From NCBI GenBank assembly GCA_036250195.1, contig JAVHZZ010000003.1, positions 89,603,418 to 89,667,417 on the forward strand: a DNA stretch of 64,000 nt, read 5' to 3'. A program made the translations under genes and the position numbers. Source of the stretch: Mixophyes australis. Taxonomy: Eukaryota > Chordata > Amphibia > Anura > Limnodynastidae. This document shows, piece after piece, positions 11,302 through 23,377 of the stretch (positions are counted from its first letter, which is position 1; each line of letters begins with the position of its first letter). The notes under the pieces were generated by a model, which did not search any database, was not told where the DNA came from, and saw nothing but the letters and a program-made list of their open reading frames with translations.

Positions 11302-14115
11302 CAAAGTCTTTAATAACTCCCCTTATGAATAAGATTCCAAAACTTCTCCATGATTCTCTAGTAAAATTTCAGTACTCTTCACTAATCACACTTTTTTTAT
11401 AGAATGTATTCACTTCATTTATTAAAACAGCAAATCATTTATTTGCAAGGAAACAGGAAATTTAAACAACGAAAACGTTATTTTTTAATAAACAGATTGT
11501 TTCCAATAACACTTTTTCAATGAATTTTTTTTATAATAAATATATTTTCACAATTATTTTGATACATTTTTGAGGAGTTATATGTACTCCATAAGTTTGG
11601 TGAGGCATAACACCCATCTGTCGATGGATACCATCCAGATATGATTTGGTCATCTAGATTTTGAAAGATAGAGGAATTTCCTCATGAGCAGTATTTGTGG
11701 GTGAGAAAGAGGGAAAATATAAGTGTGTTTCAGTTTCATAATAAATTATTTATTAAACAAATCCTAAACATACACAATGTCCATCAATGTTGGTCAATGT
11801 TAATCACCGAGGTTAGCACATAGCTTTGTTTTTTGTATTTTTTATTCATTTAGCCTTTTGCACTATTCATTCTGAATTTATAGACGTATGCACAAAAGGA
11901 GCAATTAAACATTATCTAACTTATGGAGCAAATGCATCAAATCTGTCTCTCCGGCCAGAATATGCAGAAATGTAAATGATTTACATTATTTGGACACAGT
12001 TGGTCTATCTGTCTCTTAGAGAATGCCATTGTAAATCAATAGTTTTGTAATAAATACATTTGTGGCAGATTTCGTTCTGTAAGCAAATACAGCTTTTGTG
12101 TTTTCTAAAAATATAAATAATAAAACGTTAAATTGATTAAAAAAAACCTATACATTCTCTGCAGTTACACATACTCAATATTTTTCATTGGACTACATTG
12201 AATCATCTAAGGTCTACAGTGTCATGCCTACAAAAAGGATTGGATAAGAGTTTATCTATATTAACCTTCATCTGGAATATCCCTCAAAGGACCAGCTTCC
12301 TCCATGGCTATTGCTCCTGTTCTGGGCCTGCTTCCCCTGTCTCCTCATGTTGGTGGCTCTCCTTCTCCAGTCTCACCTCCTTTTGGGCCTAATTGTTGGA
12401 AGGTGCTGCCTATGCAGCCGCTTGTTCGTGTCAGTGCTCTGTGAAATAAAGAACAAAAAAAAATGGTGGTTGTCTTTTACATTATTTAAATGCATTATTT
12501 AACCAAAAGTAAAGCAAAGCAAAAAGTTTGAGGAGATGATGGAATAACAGAGGGAGACTGACACAGTGCAGTTGGCCATCCTCAATAGGATGTTCCACAC
12601 ATCTCACAGCCAGAGCCACAGGGAGCAGAGGCTTCAAAACCTTCCTCTGCTCTGAATAAATGCAATGTATCCACTTACTATTGTCATTAATTCCATTACT
12701 ATTAATGTGCTGAAATACAGAGGCAATTCATTGTGATCTTAACCAGTATATTTGTAATGACTGATGCAAACACAGTACTTTTCATTAGCGCCATTAGTTA
12801 TATCATTATACAAGAACTCAGACAATACACTATGATATTAGTGCATTTCTTTAAAATTTATGCAGTGACTGCACTGAAATACAATTATCTTCTGAACATG
12901 TAATTAGCACCATTAGCTATCTAGGTGAGGAAATACAAGGGTAATTAATTAGAATAAAAATGGTTAATTGGTTAAAACACTACCAGTGGAAAATGGGAAA
13001 ATGTAATGCTGCATCTGAAGGGAGGTCGATGCCTGTGCACTGCCAAGAAACGCTAACACAAACTCTTCAGTCATTAATACAGCAAGTAAAGGAAATATGT
13101 CAGAGAGAAATGTGTCAGTGGGTTCACTCCAACTACATGTCAGTGGTAATGAATGTAATAATGAAATTTAGCAAACTGTCTCCAAAACAAAGAGAAAATA
13201 TATTAATCATCATCAAAAAGTCTACTTTGATGGGAATAAGAGGGATAAAGGTTAAAGACCCATCCATTTTCTACCTGCTTATAATCTATTGAAATGTTGC
13301 CAGTAGAAACTGAAGAAAAGTGGACACGTTTTGTTATTTCCTAAACCTGTTCTAGTGTCTGATGTGTGTTCAGTTCCAACCAAAAGTCAGCTATCCCTCA
13401 AAAATGGGTTAATTAATCAACAATGGATAACCACAAAATGTATCTCCAAAGAAGTATTCTGCAACATGTAGTAGCTAGAGTCAAAATATAATATTGACAT
13501 ATATAATACATTAATATATAATATTCAATATATAATATATAGCTAATATATAGCAGCTATATATTAAGTGTAAATACAAATTTGTTGTTGCAATCAAGGG
13601 TGAAATGGTCACCTGGCAATTCTGGTAAATCAGCTGGTCTAGCACTTAATACTTTATTTGCTGTATATGTGTACTGTACTAATAGGCCTTGAGCAGTCAG
13701 TCGAGCTGAGTAGCTGCTTGTGACTTTGGTAACCCCATTAATGCATAGGCTGGTAATTGGCTGCTATCACAGCTAGCAACTTGCCTATGCAATCATGTAG
13801 CCACAGAGGTCACATATATGGTACAGAACAGGCAGGATAGGTCTATGTGACAACATGAAAGAGCTGTTACAGGATGAACCCAAGTATTATTGGGTAGATG
13901 CATCACTGACACTATTCACTAGTTCACCTCATTTCTCCATTTGCTAGTGCTTATATTATTCATTTTCTCTCGCGTGTTCTCTCTCTCTGTTTCTCTCTCT
14001 ATATCTCTATCTCTCTATACATATATAACAGGCATCAAAGGTGAAACAGAACTTGGAGACTCCTTGCAAACTACATCCCCCAGACTGAATTGGGATGAGG
14101 CAGGGTTGAGATAGA
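11302..14115. other. Non-coding DNA with a CT microsatellite
   Basis: No gene recognised. The open frames at 12198-12502 and 12960-13292 (63-110 codons) have no motif I know. An AT-rich palindromic patch lies at 13490-13570 and a CT-rich microsatellite at 13974-14024. Confidence 0.5.
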
Positions 14116-14123
14116 CCCGCAGA

Positions 14124-15093
14124 CAGTGGTGGGATTCAGCTGGTTTTCACCGGTTCGCCAGAACCGATACCTAATTTTACGCTCGGTTTGACAAACCGGT
14201 GATTACAGGCTGAGTCAACTCTCTTCCTTGGTGGAGGAGCAGGCCCTTTAAAAATAATAATAAAAAAAAATACTCAGCTGTCCGCGGCGTCGCCACTCCT
14301 CTTCCCTGCTCCATCCGCACTGAATGTCTGGCATGACGTCATCACGTCCAATGTTCAGTGAGGAGCGACGCTGAGTGGAGTCGGCGGCAAGCAAGAATAC
14401 AGAACACAAGAGAAGAAAGAAGCCGATAGAAAAGGTAAGTGAAGGAACGGAAGCAAAAACAGCATGGCAGAGTGTGAAGGGGGTGCAAAGGAAAGTCAAC
14501 ATGGCAGAGTGCGAAAGGGGAGCAAAGGCAGCATGGATGAGTGTGAAGGGGGAGCAAAGGCAGTATGGCAGAGTATTTTGAGGGGCAAAAGCAGCATGGC
14601 AGAGTGTTTTCAGGGGCAAAAGCTGCATGGCATAGTGTTTTGAAGGGCAAAAGCAGCATGGCAGAGTGTTTTGAGGGACAAAAGCAGCATGGCAGAGTGT
14701 TTTGAAGGGCAAAAGCAGCATGGCAGAGTGTTTTGAGGGGCAAAAGCAGCAGGGCAGAGTGTGAAGGGGGAGCAAAAGCAGCATGCCAGAGTGTGAAGGG
14801 GGAGCAAAGGCAGCATGGCAGAGTGTGATGAAGAGGGGCATTACTGTGGCATAATATGAACTGGGGACACTACTGTGGCTTAATTTGAAATGGGGGCACT
14901 AGGGTGTGGCATAACATAGCTCATTACTATTATTATCTCGATATTAGCAGCATAAAATAAGAAATATTTTATACACACAGACACACCTGGGTTTGACTAG
15001 ATAACTGCCTCTTGATAGTGATATCTTTTTGTATACTTAAAATGGTCATTAGTGCAGAGAACCGGTTGTTAATTTATTTGAATCCCACCACTG
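14124..15093. mobile_element. Non-autonomous hAT-type element with minisatellite
   Basis: Terminal inverted repeats CAGTGGTGGGATTCA with an internal AACCGGTT-type motif are seen at both ends in opposite orientation. The flanking 8-mers are CCCGCAGA (14116-14123) and CCCACAGA (15094-15101), matching at 7 of 8 bases, the duplication size of hAT elements. The 970-bp interior has no transposase. It instead holds a tandem array at 14462-14830. Confidence 0.8.
14462..14830. repeat. About 30-bp minisatellite inside the hAT element
   Basis: Around eleven copies of a unit containing GCATGGCAGAGTGT followed by either TTTGAGGGGCAAAA or GAAGGGGGAGCAAA. The two unit types are interspersed. The array makes a spurious 197-codon open frame on the minus strand, which I do not regard as a gene. 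Confidence 0.9.
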
Positions 15094-15201
15094 CCCACAG
15101 AAGTTGTTAGAGGCAGGAAAACTGTGCGTGAAGCTGGGAAAGCAGAGCAAAGTGGAGCTAGAGAGCTGAGAGGAGGTTTTGCGAGAGAAGCTGGGAGCCA
15201 G

Positions 15202-15282
15202 CTATATATATATATATATATATATATAGATAGATATAGATATATATATATATAGATAGATAGATATAGATATGTATACATA

Positions 15283-15325
<43 letters not shown>
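15202..15325. repeat. TA/GATA microsatellite
   Basis: Compound run of TA and GATA units with a short ATTT patch in the middle. Confidence 0.9.
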
Positions 15326-15328
<3 letters not shown>

Positions 15329-15736
15329 AATATACACATGCTGAAAATTTGACAAATAGCAAAGTAAGCGAAATGCATTTTTTTAATATATACCTTTAGA
15401 TACTGAAGCATCAATCTCAATGTTCTTTACATTTTCAGTTAAGTTTTGTTTAACATACATCTAATAGTCATTTTTCTTAACTGTCGTTTACAAATAATTG
15501 TCTCCCTTTCATCCTCTTCAAAACCTTTCTGAACGATAGACAACTATGACTGCCAGCAGGGCTGCCAAGAGGAATTTGGGGCCCTGGTACTGCAACTTTC
15601 TGGGCTCCCCTCCACACATAGCAGGATAAGGGATGTTTGCTGCTGCGCAGCAGCGGTGTCGTTGAAGGGGGCGTGGTCACATAGTGATGGCAGTGTGGCC
15701 AACATGGACTGTGGCTGCACCTCTACACCTGACATT

Positions 15737-15850
15737 ATGGGGGAAATTCAGTTAGCCATGAAGTGTCTCTGAAACGTCTGTGAAACACTTTGCGCAGAGA
15801 TTTTGTCAGAAATGTCCGCGCGCCACATAACCGGCAATTGAATTCCCCCC
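15737..15850. mobile_element. Small MITE with GGGGGAATTC-type ends
   Basis: The left end TGGGGGAAATTCAGTTA is the imperfect complement of the right end TTGAATTCCCCCCA. The interior is about 80 bp and non-coding. A related start (GGGGGATTCAATTGGCC) occurs at 46541, suggesting a family. Confidence 0.55.
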
Positions 15851-16688
15851 ATTGTATATGAAAATTAGAGATGGTCACTGACCCCCGTGTTTTGGTTTTG
15901 GTTTTGGATCTGGATTAACTTCGGGTTTTGGTTTTGGTTTTGGCAAAACCACCCTTGCGTGTTATGCTTTTGGTTTTGGTTTTGTTTGCTTTTGTTTTGC
16001 AATTTTGTTTAAAAATCAATTTTGTTTGGCCTAAAATAACCTAATTTAGTGCTCCACCTATTTCTTGGATAAGTAAGGTAATTGTAAAGCTAATAAATTA
16101 TGAAAAAAAACTGTTTCATTCCTGGTAGAATGTCATTAATTCTACACAGAAACCAGATTGTCTTCCTCTCCATCTATGCCTATTGGCAATGCAGCCATCG
16201 TCTTTGGGTGTACATTACACCCTACACTTATAGTTAAATACGTAAAGAAATGGACAAAGGCAGTTTGGTTTCTGTCTGTATAGGCCCGCCTCCACTTGTA
16301 GAAAATATTTTAAAATTCAGCCGTTATAGACTGTACAATATAAATTAAAATGGACAAAGGCAGTTTGGTTTCTGTCTCTATAGGCCCCCTCCACTTGTAG
16401 AAAATACATAAAAATTCAGCCGTTATAGACTGTACAATATAAATTGAAATGGACAAAGCCAGTTTGGGGTCAGTCTGTGTATGACACCCTACCCCTTATT
16501 GAGAAATTGCAAAAACTGCAGCCTTTCAAGACTGTACGTGATATAGAAATGCCCCAAGTCCCTTTCCTATTTGGGGGTAGATTGCACACTACACTTATAT
16601 AGAAAGTTTTAAAAAGATGTTATCGTCATCATCTTCAGCTTCATCCTCACCCTCATCAGTGTGTACGTCATCATCACAGACTATCAAT

Positions 16689-18268
16689 TCATCGCCGCTT
16701 GAATCCGCCATTAGAGAACTTAGAGTTCTCTAGAACTAGAGTGCTTGGATGTCTTTTATGGTGAAGGCCTTCCTCGTGGAAGATGTAGTTCATTTTTATG
16801 AACACCATTTTTTCAACATTTTTTGGAAGTAACCTCCTATGGTGATCACTGACTAGGTTCCTGGCTGTGCTGAATACCCGTTCAGAGTACACACTGGAGG
16901 GTGGGCAGCTTAGGTATTGCAAAGCAAGTTTGTACATGGGTTTACAAATTGCCTGCTTTTCTTCCCAGTAAGGAAAGGGACTGTCTGACATTTCCATATA
17001 AAATACGTCTTGAAAATAATCCTCCACTATCCTTTGCATGTTAATACTCAGATTGGATGGAGTTATGGGCAAGGTCACACATTTTTTTGAAAAATCATTC
17101 AAACCAGCCCAGATGTTAAACTGTTCTGGATTACCAAATGCGTCTTCCCTACTTCGGTTTGGAAAATTCAATTTTTTACGAGCAGCAGCTGCTTGAGAAA
17201 CTGAAGGAGGACACATTGTCAAGCCAAGGCCCAGTTCAGCGGACAACTTGCTGAGCAATAGCTCCTTGCAAAAGTTCACATCTCGTTCATTTTGAAGCAA
17301 AGACTCAATGTAGGTCTTAAACCTTGGATGCAGAACAGTGGCCAAAATGTAGTGATCCAAGTTCACGATTTTAATAACTCGAGGATCATTGTGAAGCGAA
17401 ATTAATTTTTGATCTACAAGACAAACATACTTTGCGGAATTGCTTTCTTTCATCAACTCCTTCAGTTTCTAATTAAAGGAAAGACTTGGCTCAAGCTAGC
17501 AGAGTCTGCACTCACCTCACACGTCACAACTTCAAATGGTTTCAGCACCTTGCACTGAAAGGATTCCCCACTGTGCAAGAGTGAAATACGTCCCCCCTCC
17601 TTTCCCAATATAATGGCTTGTGCAATACGCTTGGATGGCTTTGCATTGTTCCTCCATACTCTGCAGCATGTACAGGTTGGAATTCCACCTAGTTAACACC
17701 TCTTGCTTAAGTTGGTGGCAGGGCAAGTTAAACTGTTCTTGGAGCTACTGCAATCTCCTACATGCTGTGGCAGAATGCCTGAAATGTCCTGAAAATTTAT
17801 GGGCCACCGAAAGCATCTCCTGCACCTCACGGTTATTTCTTAAGAATCTCTGCACCACCAAGTTGATGGTGTCAGCAAAAAAGGGAATGTGATGGAATTC
17901 ACCCAGCTGTAATGCTCGCACTATATTGTTGGCGTTATCAGAAATGACATATCCTGGGGAGAGTCCAAGTGGTATAAGCCATGTATCAATCACATCTCTT
18001 AATTTTCGTAACAAATTGTCAGCTGTATGCCTTTTAGTGAAGCAGGTGATACAAAGAGTAGCCTGCCTGTGACAAATGTTACGTAGTGGTGTACATGCTG
18101 CTGCTGTTCCTGCTGGTGAAGGCGAATGAGCAACCCAATGGGCTGTCACAGTCATATAGTCTTTGGTTTGCCCACTTCCACTTGTCCACATATCTGTGGT
18201 TAAGTGGACAGTGGGCAGAATGGCATTTTTCAGTGCAATCTCTACATTTTTACACACTTTTTGGTATA
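16689..18268 (-). pseudogene. hAT transposase, catalytic body and C-terminal dimerisation domain
   Basis: Read leftward from 18268, this is the RNase H-like body and end of a ZBED-type hAT transposase. Diagnostic pieces are LTTDMWTSGSGQTKDYMTVT (early catalytic block), GYVISDNANNIVRAL, HPRFKTYIESL, and the hAT dimerisation block LALQYLSCPPSSVYSERVFS followed by RNLVSDHHRRLLP. A DxW-type WTS and DNA-binding Asn/Asp motifs are visible. The frame is broken near 17460-17530 and 17730, so no complete protein can be made. The N-terminal half lies beyond an inserted TA-flanked element (18269-19233). Confidence 0.85.
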
Positions 18269-19233
18269 CCGTATTTTTCGCTCCATAAGACGCACCTGAC
18301 CATAAGACGCACCTAGTTTTTAGAGGAGGAAAACAGGGAAAAAAAATATTCTGAACCAAATCTCAAATCTGACACCCTAGGCTGCAGCCTGAGCCTACTG
18401 GATAATCAGGACCTGGGTGCTAAACACGTATAAGGAATAAATATATCACTCTTATTTATCACTGATGTGATGTGAATTCTCTTAGGCAGGTGGGTAGGTA
18501 ACTGTAATGACATATTACAATGATTGGACCTACCACTCTATCAGTAAGTCGAGAATTACAAACATTAGAGTGCACAGACCCCTTTCTATTTGTCAATGCA
18601 AGGAAGGTGGAACATCAAGCAAATTTAGCGTTTCTGACTAAAGTAGTATTTATAGTCCACATTAAAACACAAGGTTGTACTACCATCACTTTGTCCATAT
18701 ACTGTTGCTGAAAAGGAAAGACACTACATTCCTTGGACTTAGTAACATTAGCAAAGAAAAAGTACCGGTAAGTGTATATTGAGGCACTCCTCGGAGGTAT
18801 ATCCCCGGCATGCTGTAATAGCTGTCAGCTGCTGCCACACAAAGTTTGCCGGGGAAGGAGGGACCAGCTGTGGGAGGGAGGAGGAGGAGGAAGGCCCATA
18901 GGGAGGAGTGAGGGCTGCGTGTGTAGCTAGGAGGTGTCGGCTCTCTCCCACTCAGGGTCACCATGAAGAAACAGTTCAATCGGATGCGGCAGCTGGCTAC
19001 TTCACAAACGCTCATTCAGCGGCACCACGTCACTCGCATGCGCACACTTACCAATGGAGAATCGAGACATCCGCCCGGCAGCAGGACGCTTGAGTGTCCC
19101 CACGGGAACCAGGTATTCTTGATTAAGGATCTGTACAAGGCTTTTTTTTTTAGTATTCGCTCCATAAGACGCACACACTTTCCCCTCCACTTTTTGGGGG
19201 GGAAAAGTGCGTCTTATGGTGCGAAAAATACGG
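18269..19233. mobile_element. Non-autonomous DNA transposon with TA duplication, inside hAT-A
   Basis: Terminal inverted repeats CCGTATTTTTCGCTCCATAA (left) and the complement with GCACCATAAG (right) are flanked by TA on both sides (18267-18268, 19234-19235). The motif CATAAGACGCAC occurs twice at the left end and in both orientations at the right end, a subterminal-repeat design. No transposase is visible in the 965-bp interior. The TA target fits Tc1/mariner-like elements, but the superfamily is an inference. Confidence 0.8.
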
Positions 19234-19235
19234 TA

Positions 19236-20751
19236 GTTGTGGAATAGCTTTACGGGAAAAATGGCGTTGCGATGGAATTCTGTAACGCGGACACAAAACC
19301 TCAATTAACTGTAAACAACCAGCTGCGTTTATTGTGGATATTGGACGCAGATCTAACACTAACATGGTAGCCATGGCATAGGCAAACCGAAGGGGGGTTT
19401 CCTAGTGCCTGGAAACCCCCCTCCAAGCCTGGGGCACTGTATAATTGAGGTGACTGGACCCTGCTCCCACTTCACACGGCTCTGCTTGAAAAGGGAGAGC
19501 TGCGTGCACCTAACAATAGTGCAGGCAGCATTGCCCATGTATATTATGGGGATAGGAAGAGTTGGAGAGCAGCCAAGCACTGTCTAAAATTATAGCCACG
19601 CCCCCAATGCATGCTGGTCACACCCACCGGCAGCGTGGTGTGGAAACCCCCCTCTACAAATCCTGCGTTTTCCCCTGCATGGCGTCTGTGATTCGCTTGG
19701 TGACTGGGTAACTGCTGTCATATTTGCTTCCCCTAGCAAATGATTGTTTCACAGTTAATTGTTGAAATGTAGGACTGGTATTTTTCTTGGCCTTCCTCTG
19801 GGATGACGATTCACCCCCAGCAGCAGCAACAGCAGCAGCAGTGGGACTAACGCTTTCTCCAGAGGAATCAATTATAATGCAGGAGTCATTCAGCCTTACT
19901 AAGTGGGATGCAGGGCTAACTAGGAGCGCTACTGAGGATATAGATGAGGATGGTGTTGTGGGTGTATTTTGTAGCCGTCGGGATGTCGGTGACTGAAGGG
20001 TCCTAGCTGATGATGGAGTGCTTGTAATCAGCTTTCCCAACAATTTGCCATGAACTCTCGTCAAATGGCGTAACATAGATGAGGTTCCAAGATAGTTAAG
20101 GTCCCTCCCTCGACTGACTGTGGCTTGACATACACTACAAATGGCTATACAACTGTTGTCTGGATTTTGGTAGAAATAATTTCACACATAAGAAGTGGAT
20201 TTTTTTGTTTTATGCCCAGGCATGACAATGGCCATTTTCTTGTCACGTGCCAGAACTGCTGCCACTGGTGCAGGACTTACACAAACAACCTCATACTCAT
20301 CAACATTCTCATTTGCGCCCTCGTTGCCTACACAAATTTTCCCCTCATCCTCTTCTAATTCCAAAGTGGCATCCTCAATTTGTGTATCACCGGTTACACT
20401 CGGGCTGTTCATGCACACATCAGCAGAACTGCTGAAAGGGCCCTTCTTTATGGGTACACAAACAGAATGCTCACAATTAGACATACCACTGGTGGATGCA
20501 CTCTCCACAGGGATTGGTGTCATTTCTGATTTAGAGCATACATTATCCTCTAATGCCTTACTGTTTTCTTGCAGCTCAGCTTTCACGCGTAACAGTAGTT
20601 GTGCACCACTTTTAGACTCCAAATTACTTGGTCTTGCTTGGTCACGAGTGACCGTACAAAAAGAAGGCTCAGTAACATTTTTTGATCTGCCACTAATAGA
20701 GAAAGGTGAAAGCTTCATTTTTTCTTTGCCACTGCGTGTGTAGAATGGCAT
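19236..20751 (-). pseudogene. hAT transposase N-terminal part with BED finger
   Basis: Read leftward from 20751: an acidic, low-complexity leader starting MPFYTRSGKEKMKLSPF, then a BED-type zinc finger with a CSVC pair near 20115-20135 and HLTRVH (two His) near 20045-20070, then a Ser/Thr-rich linker and the segment VTKRITDAMQ that precedes the catalytic body. The matching leader MPFTTRSGKERLRPWPVF occurs in hAT-B (24798-25154), so the two elements are related. Frame breaks occur near 20080-20180 and 19370-19650. Beyond 19236 the frame joins that of 18268 once the TA element and one TA are removed. Confidence 0.75.
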
Positions 20752-20979
20752 GTTGGCAATTTTTTTTAATCGGCAGTTAACTTTTCCTCAGTTACACTTC
20801 TTTTTCGCTTCAACACTGTAAATTTTTATTTGTGTGTTTTTTTCTCTGATTTAAAAAGACTATGTACTTTTACATAGGCTTTACCAGATGACATACTGGG
20901 AATACTACCATCAGGACTGGTGCCAGCACCTGCTTGCTGATCCTGCTCATATGTGGACTGCTTTGAATCCATTTTAATG

Positions 20980-21420
20980 ATCCCAAAGCACTTGTAATGC
21001 AAAATATTTAATAGATACTGCTGATAGATATGAATTTTTACAGCCAGAAATTTTTTTATTTCATTCTGGGGAGTATGAGACACCCCAAAGCACTTGTAGT
21101 GCAAAATATTCAATAGATACTGCTGCTGGATATGACTTTTTACAGCCAGAAAATGTATTGTTTCACATTGGCGAATATGAGACACCCCAAAGCACTTGAC
21201 GTGCAAAATATTCTATAGATACTGCTGCTAAATATAACTTTTGGCAGCCAGAAAAATTATTGTTTGACACTGGGGAATATGGGAGATCCCAACGCATTTG
21301 TAGTGGAAAATATTCTATGGAAACTGCTGCTAAATATGATTTTTTTCAGCCAGAAAAATTATTGTTTGACACAGGGTAATATAGGACACCCCAAAGCACT
21401 TGTAGTGCAAAATATTGAAA
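20980..21420 (-). repeat. 102-bp tandem repeat in hAT-A leader
   Basis: The phrase CCCAAAGCACTTGTAGTGCA recurs at 20982, 21084, 21186, 21288 (degenerate) and 21390, each exactly 102 bp apart. Because 102 is divisible by three, the minus strand reads a 34-residue repeat containing YKCFGVSH and FLAVK in an open frame at 20826-21206. This is a property of the period and is not evidence of a protein. Confidence 0.9.
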
Positions 21421-21828
21421 ACAATGCCTCCTCTATCCTCCTCTCTTCCTGCTCTAACAATTGCTAATAGAATTGGTAGCAGAATTTCAATAATAATTGA
21501 AAGAATAAGGTGTACAATTATTGCTCTGTCCCTGCTCTAATACAGCCTGTGACCTAACCCTGCTCTCTCCCTCTGTCAAAAAGCGATGGATTGCTGTGGA
21601 GGCGGATATTTATGCATTTCAAATATCGCGAGAACTGACCCCCGAGATCTGACGATGTCACAATGACGTTTTGTCTCGATTTGTATTCCGAACAAGCGGG
21701 AGAGTACCGAGCCAGGCTCGGTACTCAGATAGGCAAAGTTTGGGCGGGTTCGGATCTCAGGGAACCGAGCCTTCCCATCTGTTATTAAAATGGTGTTGCT
21801 CTCAACGTTTATAATGTTTAGACATAAA

Positions 21829-22292
21829 GGGCTTCATTTAGAGTTGGACGCAATGTGCGTCTAATACTTACATGAAAGAGTAGGAGTGAGAGTGTGCCGC
21901 AGCTTGGTAGGGTATTATGAGTGGCATGCAACCCCAGTTGAGTCCTACTCATGATACGCTACTAAGCTGTGACCAGTTCCCACAGCTAACTAGCTACTTG
22001 CGCCACCTAATTCCTGCCGTACTTTTTCAGTCTTGTTTGACGTGTGTTCCGCCTGCGTCTTGATCCGACTAGAGTAGTTTTTGCGAGTAGATGCCCATAG
22101 TATCTGAATTATTCACGGTCACACCTACATAAATCTGTGTTCCACCTTTTCCCTCGCACTGAGACACAAGCTGTTGCAGTGTACACTTGCATCTGAAAAG
22201 CAGACGGAACTGCCGGGAATTGTTGCTAACTGCAGTGGAAATGTGCACGATGCGCCTGAGATGGACTTTGCGTCCAAATCTAAATGAGGCCC
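21829..22292. mobile_element. MITE with about 25-bp inverted ends
   Basis: Left end GGGCTTCATTTAGAGTTGGA, right end complement GGGCCTCATTTAGATTTGGA, both leading to GACGCAA. The interior is non-coding. Family unknown; possible AAAG duplications flank it. Confidence 0.75.
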
Positions 22293-22610
22293 AAAGTGTC
22301 TTCAGGTTGCATGTAATTGTAATCTATTCTTTATACTTACCATGTTCTTGTATGCATAACTTCAGAGTCTTTTTGTTTTTCCTACATAATTTAAGGGACA
22401 CAGACACTCTAAAGGGTAAACTACTGAAGCTGTCTTACAGTTCATCACTCCTCTGATCTTAAAAGTGTTGGCACCAGAACAATCTGAAAATACCTTATTC
22501 TTTGTACTTAGTTGGCAAACGTTACTGGTTGAGCATTTAAAATAAACAATTGTAAATTTGGCTAAAAAAGTCTCTTTAATAGTTTTCTTTAGTACTCAAC
22601 ATACTAGATG
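22293..22610. other. Non-coding DNA, nothing recognised
   Basis: May include the untranslated 3' side of PLE-2, whose coding end lies just to the right, but I see no diagnostic sequence. Confidence 0.4.
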
Positions 22611-22761
22611 TCAATAAAGTTTTTCAATTACTAGCTTTTTTAGCTGATCTTCACATATCCTTTGATCTGAAAAGTTCCTTTTAATACTACTAAACTGTGA
22701 GAATGGACTGTTATGTTTCCACTTTGCAAGATGACCAATACTATCGTGGAGATAACTATTT
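22611..22761 (-). pseudogene. PLE-2: Penelope-like reverse transcriptase, end fragment
   Basis: The minus strand reads SYLHDSIGHLAKWKHNSPFS followed by FSSIKRNFSD and ends at a stop near 22611. The same order of residues (NGYILATSHHHYNWL, then GQFRRIRRNC) follows the palm domain in the PLE-1 copies, which identifies this as Penelope-like RT thumb sequence of a different family. Its upstream part resumes at 27942, on the other side of hAT-B. No GIY-YIG endonuclease follows, so the element ends early here. Confidence 0.75.
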
Positions 22762-22989
22762 GTATCAACTAGAGATGAGCGGGCTCGGATATCTGAAATC
22801 CGAGCCCACCCGAACGTTGCCGAGACGGATCCGAGACAGATCCGGGTATTCCCGCCAATTGCAAAACTGAAACCGAGGCTCTGAGTCATAATCCCGCTGT
22901 CGGATCTCGCGATACTCTGATCCTATAAATTCCCCGCTAGTTGCCGCCATCTTCACTCGGGCATTGACCAGAGTAGAGGGAGGTTGTGT

Positions 22990-23260
22990 TAGGTGGTCCT
23001 CTGTCCTGCTATATCTCGTGCTGTGCTGTGCTGTTCAGTTCTGTGCTATGTTGTGCTGTGTTCTGCTCAGTCCAGTGGTGCTGTGTCCTGTGCTCTGTCC
23101 TTCTGAGTTCAGTGGTGCTGCTTAGTCCTGTGCTGTGTCCTCTTCAGTCCAGTGGTGCTGTGTCCTGTGCTCTGTCCTTCTGAGTTCAGTGGTGCTGCTG
23201 GGTCCTGTGCTGTGTCCTGTTCAGTCCAGTGGTGCTGTGTCCTGTGCTCTGTCCTTCTAA
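22990..23260 (+). repeat. Leader minisatellite, CAGTGGTGCTG-type
   Basis: Imperfect units built from GTGCTGTGTCCTGTGCTCTG and TTCAGTCCAGTGGTGCTG, roughly 70 bp apart, three to four copies. Confidence 0.8.
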
Positions 23261-23377
23261 GGGCATTGTTATTTCCCCATTATTCCCAAATTATAAAAAA
23301 TTTCAAAAAAAGTTATAAAAAAAATTACAAAAAAAGTAATTATAAAAAAAAAAAAATATTCCAAAACAATCCTGCTG

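Larger units (their letters stand above)
15866..21780 (-). mobile_element. hAT-A: ZBED-type hAT transposon, degenerate
   Basis: The left end TAGAGATGGTCA and the right end CTTCCCATCT (complement AGATGGGAAG) resemble the TAGAGATG ends of animal hAT elements. No 8-bp duplication is evident, so the borders are approximate. On the minus strand it encodes, from right to left, an acidic N-terminal region, a BED zinc finger, the transposase body and the C-terminal dimerisation region. Near 16250-16540 a roughly 99-bp unit starting AATGGACAAAG is repeated three times. Confidence 0.7.

Noticed and set aside
12198..13292. Possible host exons (open frames of 63-110 codons)
   Set aside because: No recognisable motif, no consistent splice-site pairs seen, and codon-size frames of this length are expected by chance in AT-rich DNA.
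14248..14841. 197-codon open frame on the minus strand
   Set aside because: It is the translation of the 30-bp minisatellite and its flanks; the repetitive protein has no known domain.
20195..20743. 182-codon open frame on the plus strand
   Set aside because: It is antisense to the hAT-A leader, which matches the hAT-B leader on its coding strand.
15866..21780. 8-bp target duplication for hAT-A
   Set aside because: The 8-mers next to the two candidate ends do not match, so the borders are left approximate.
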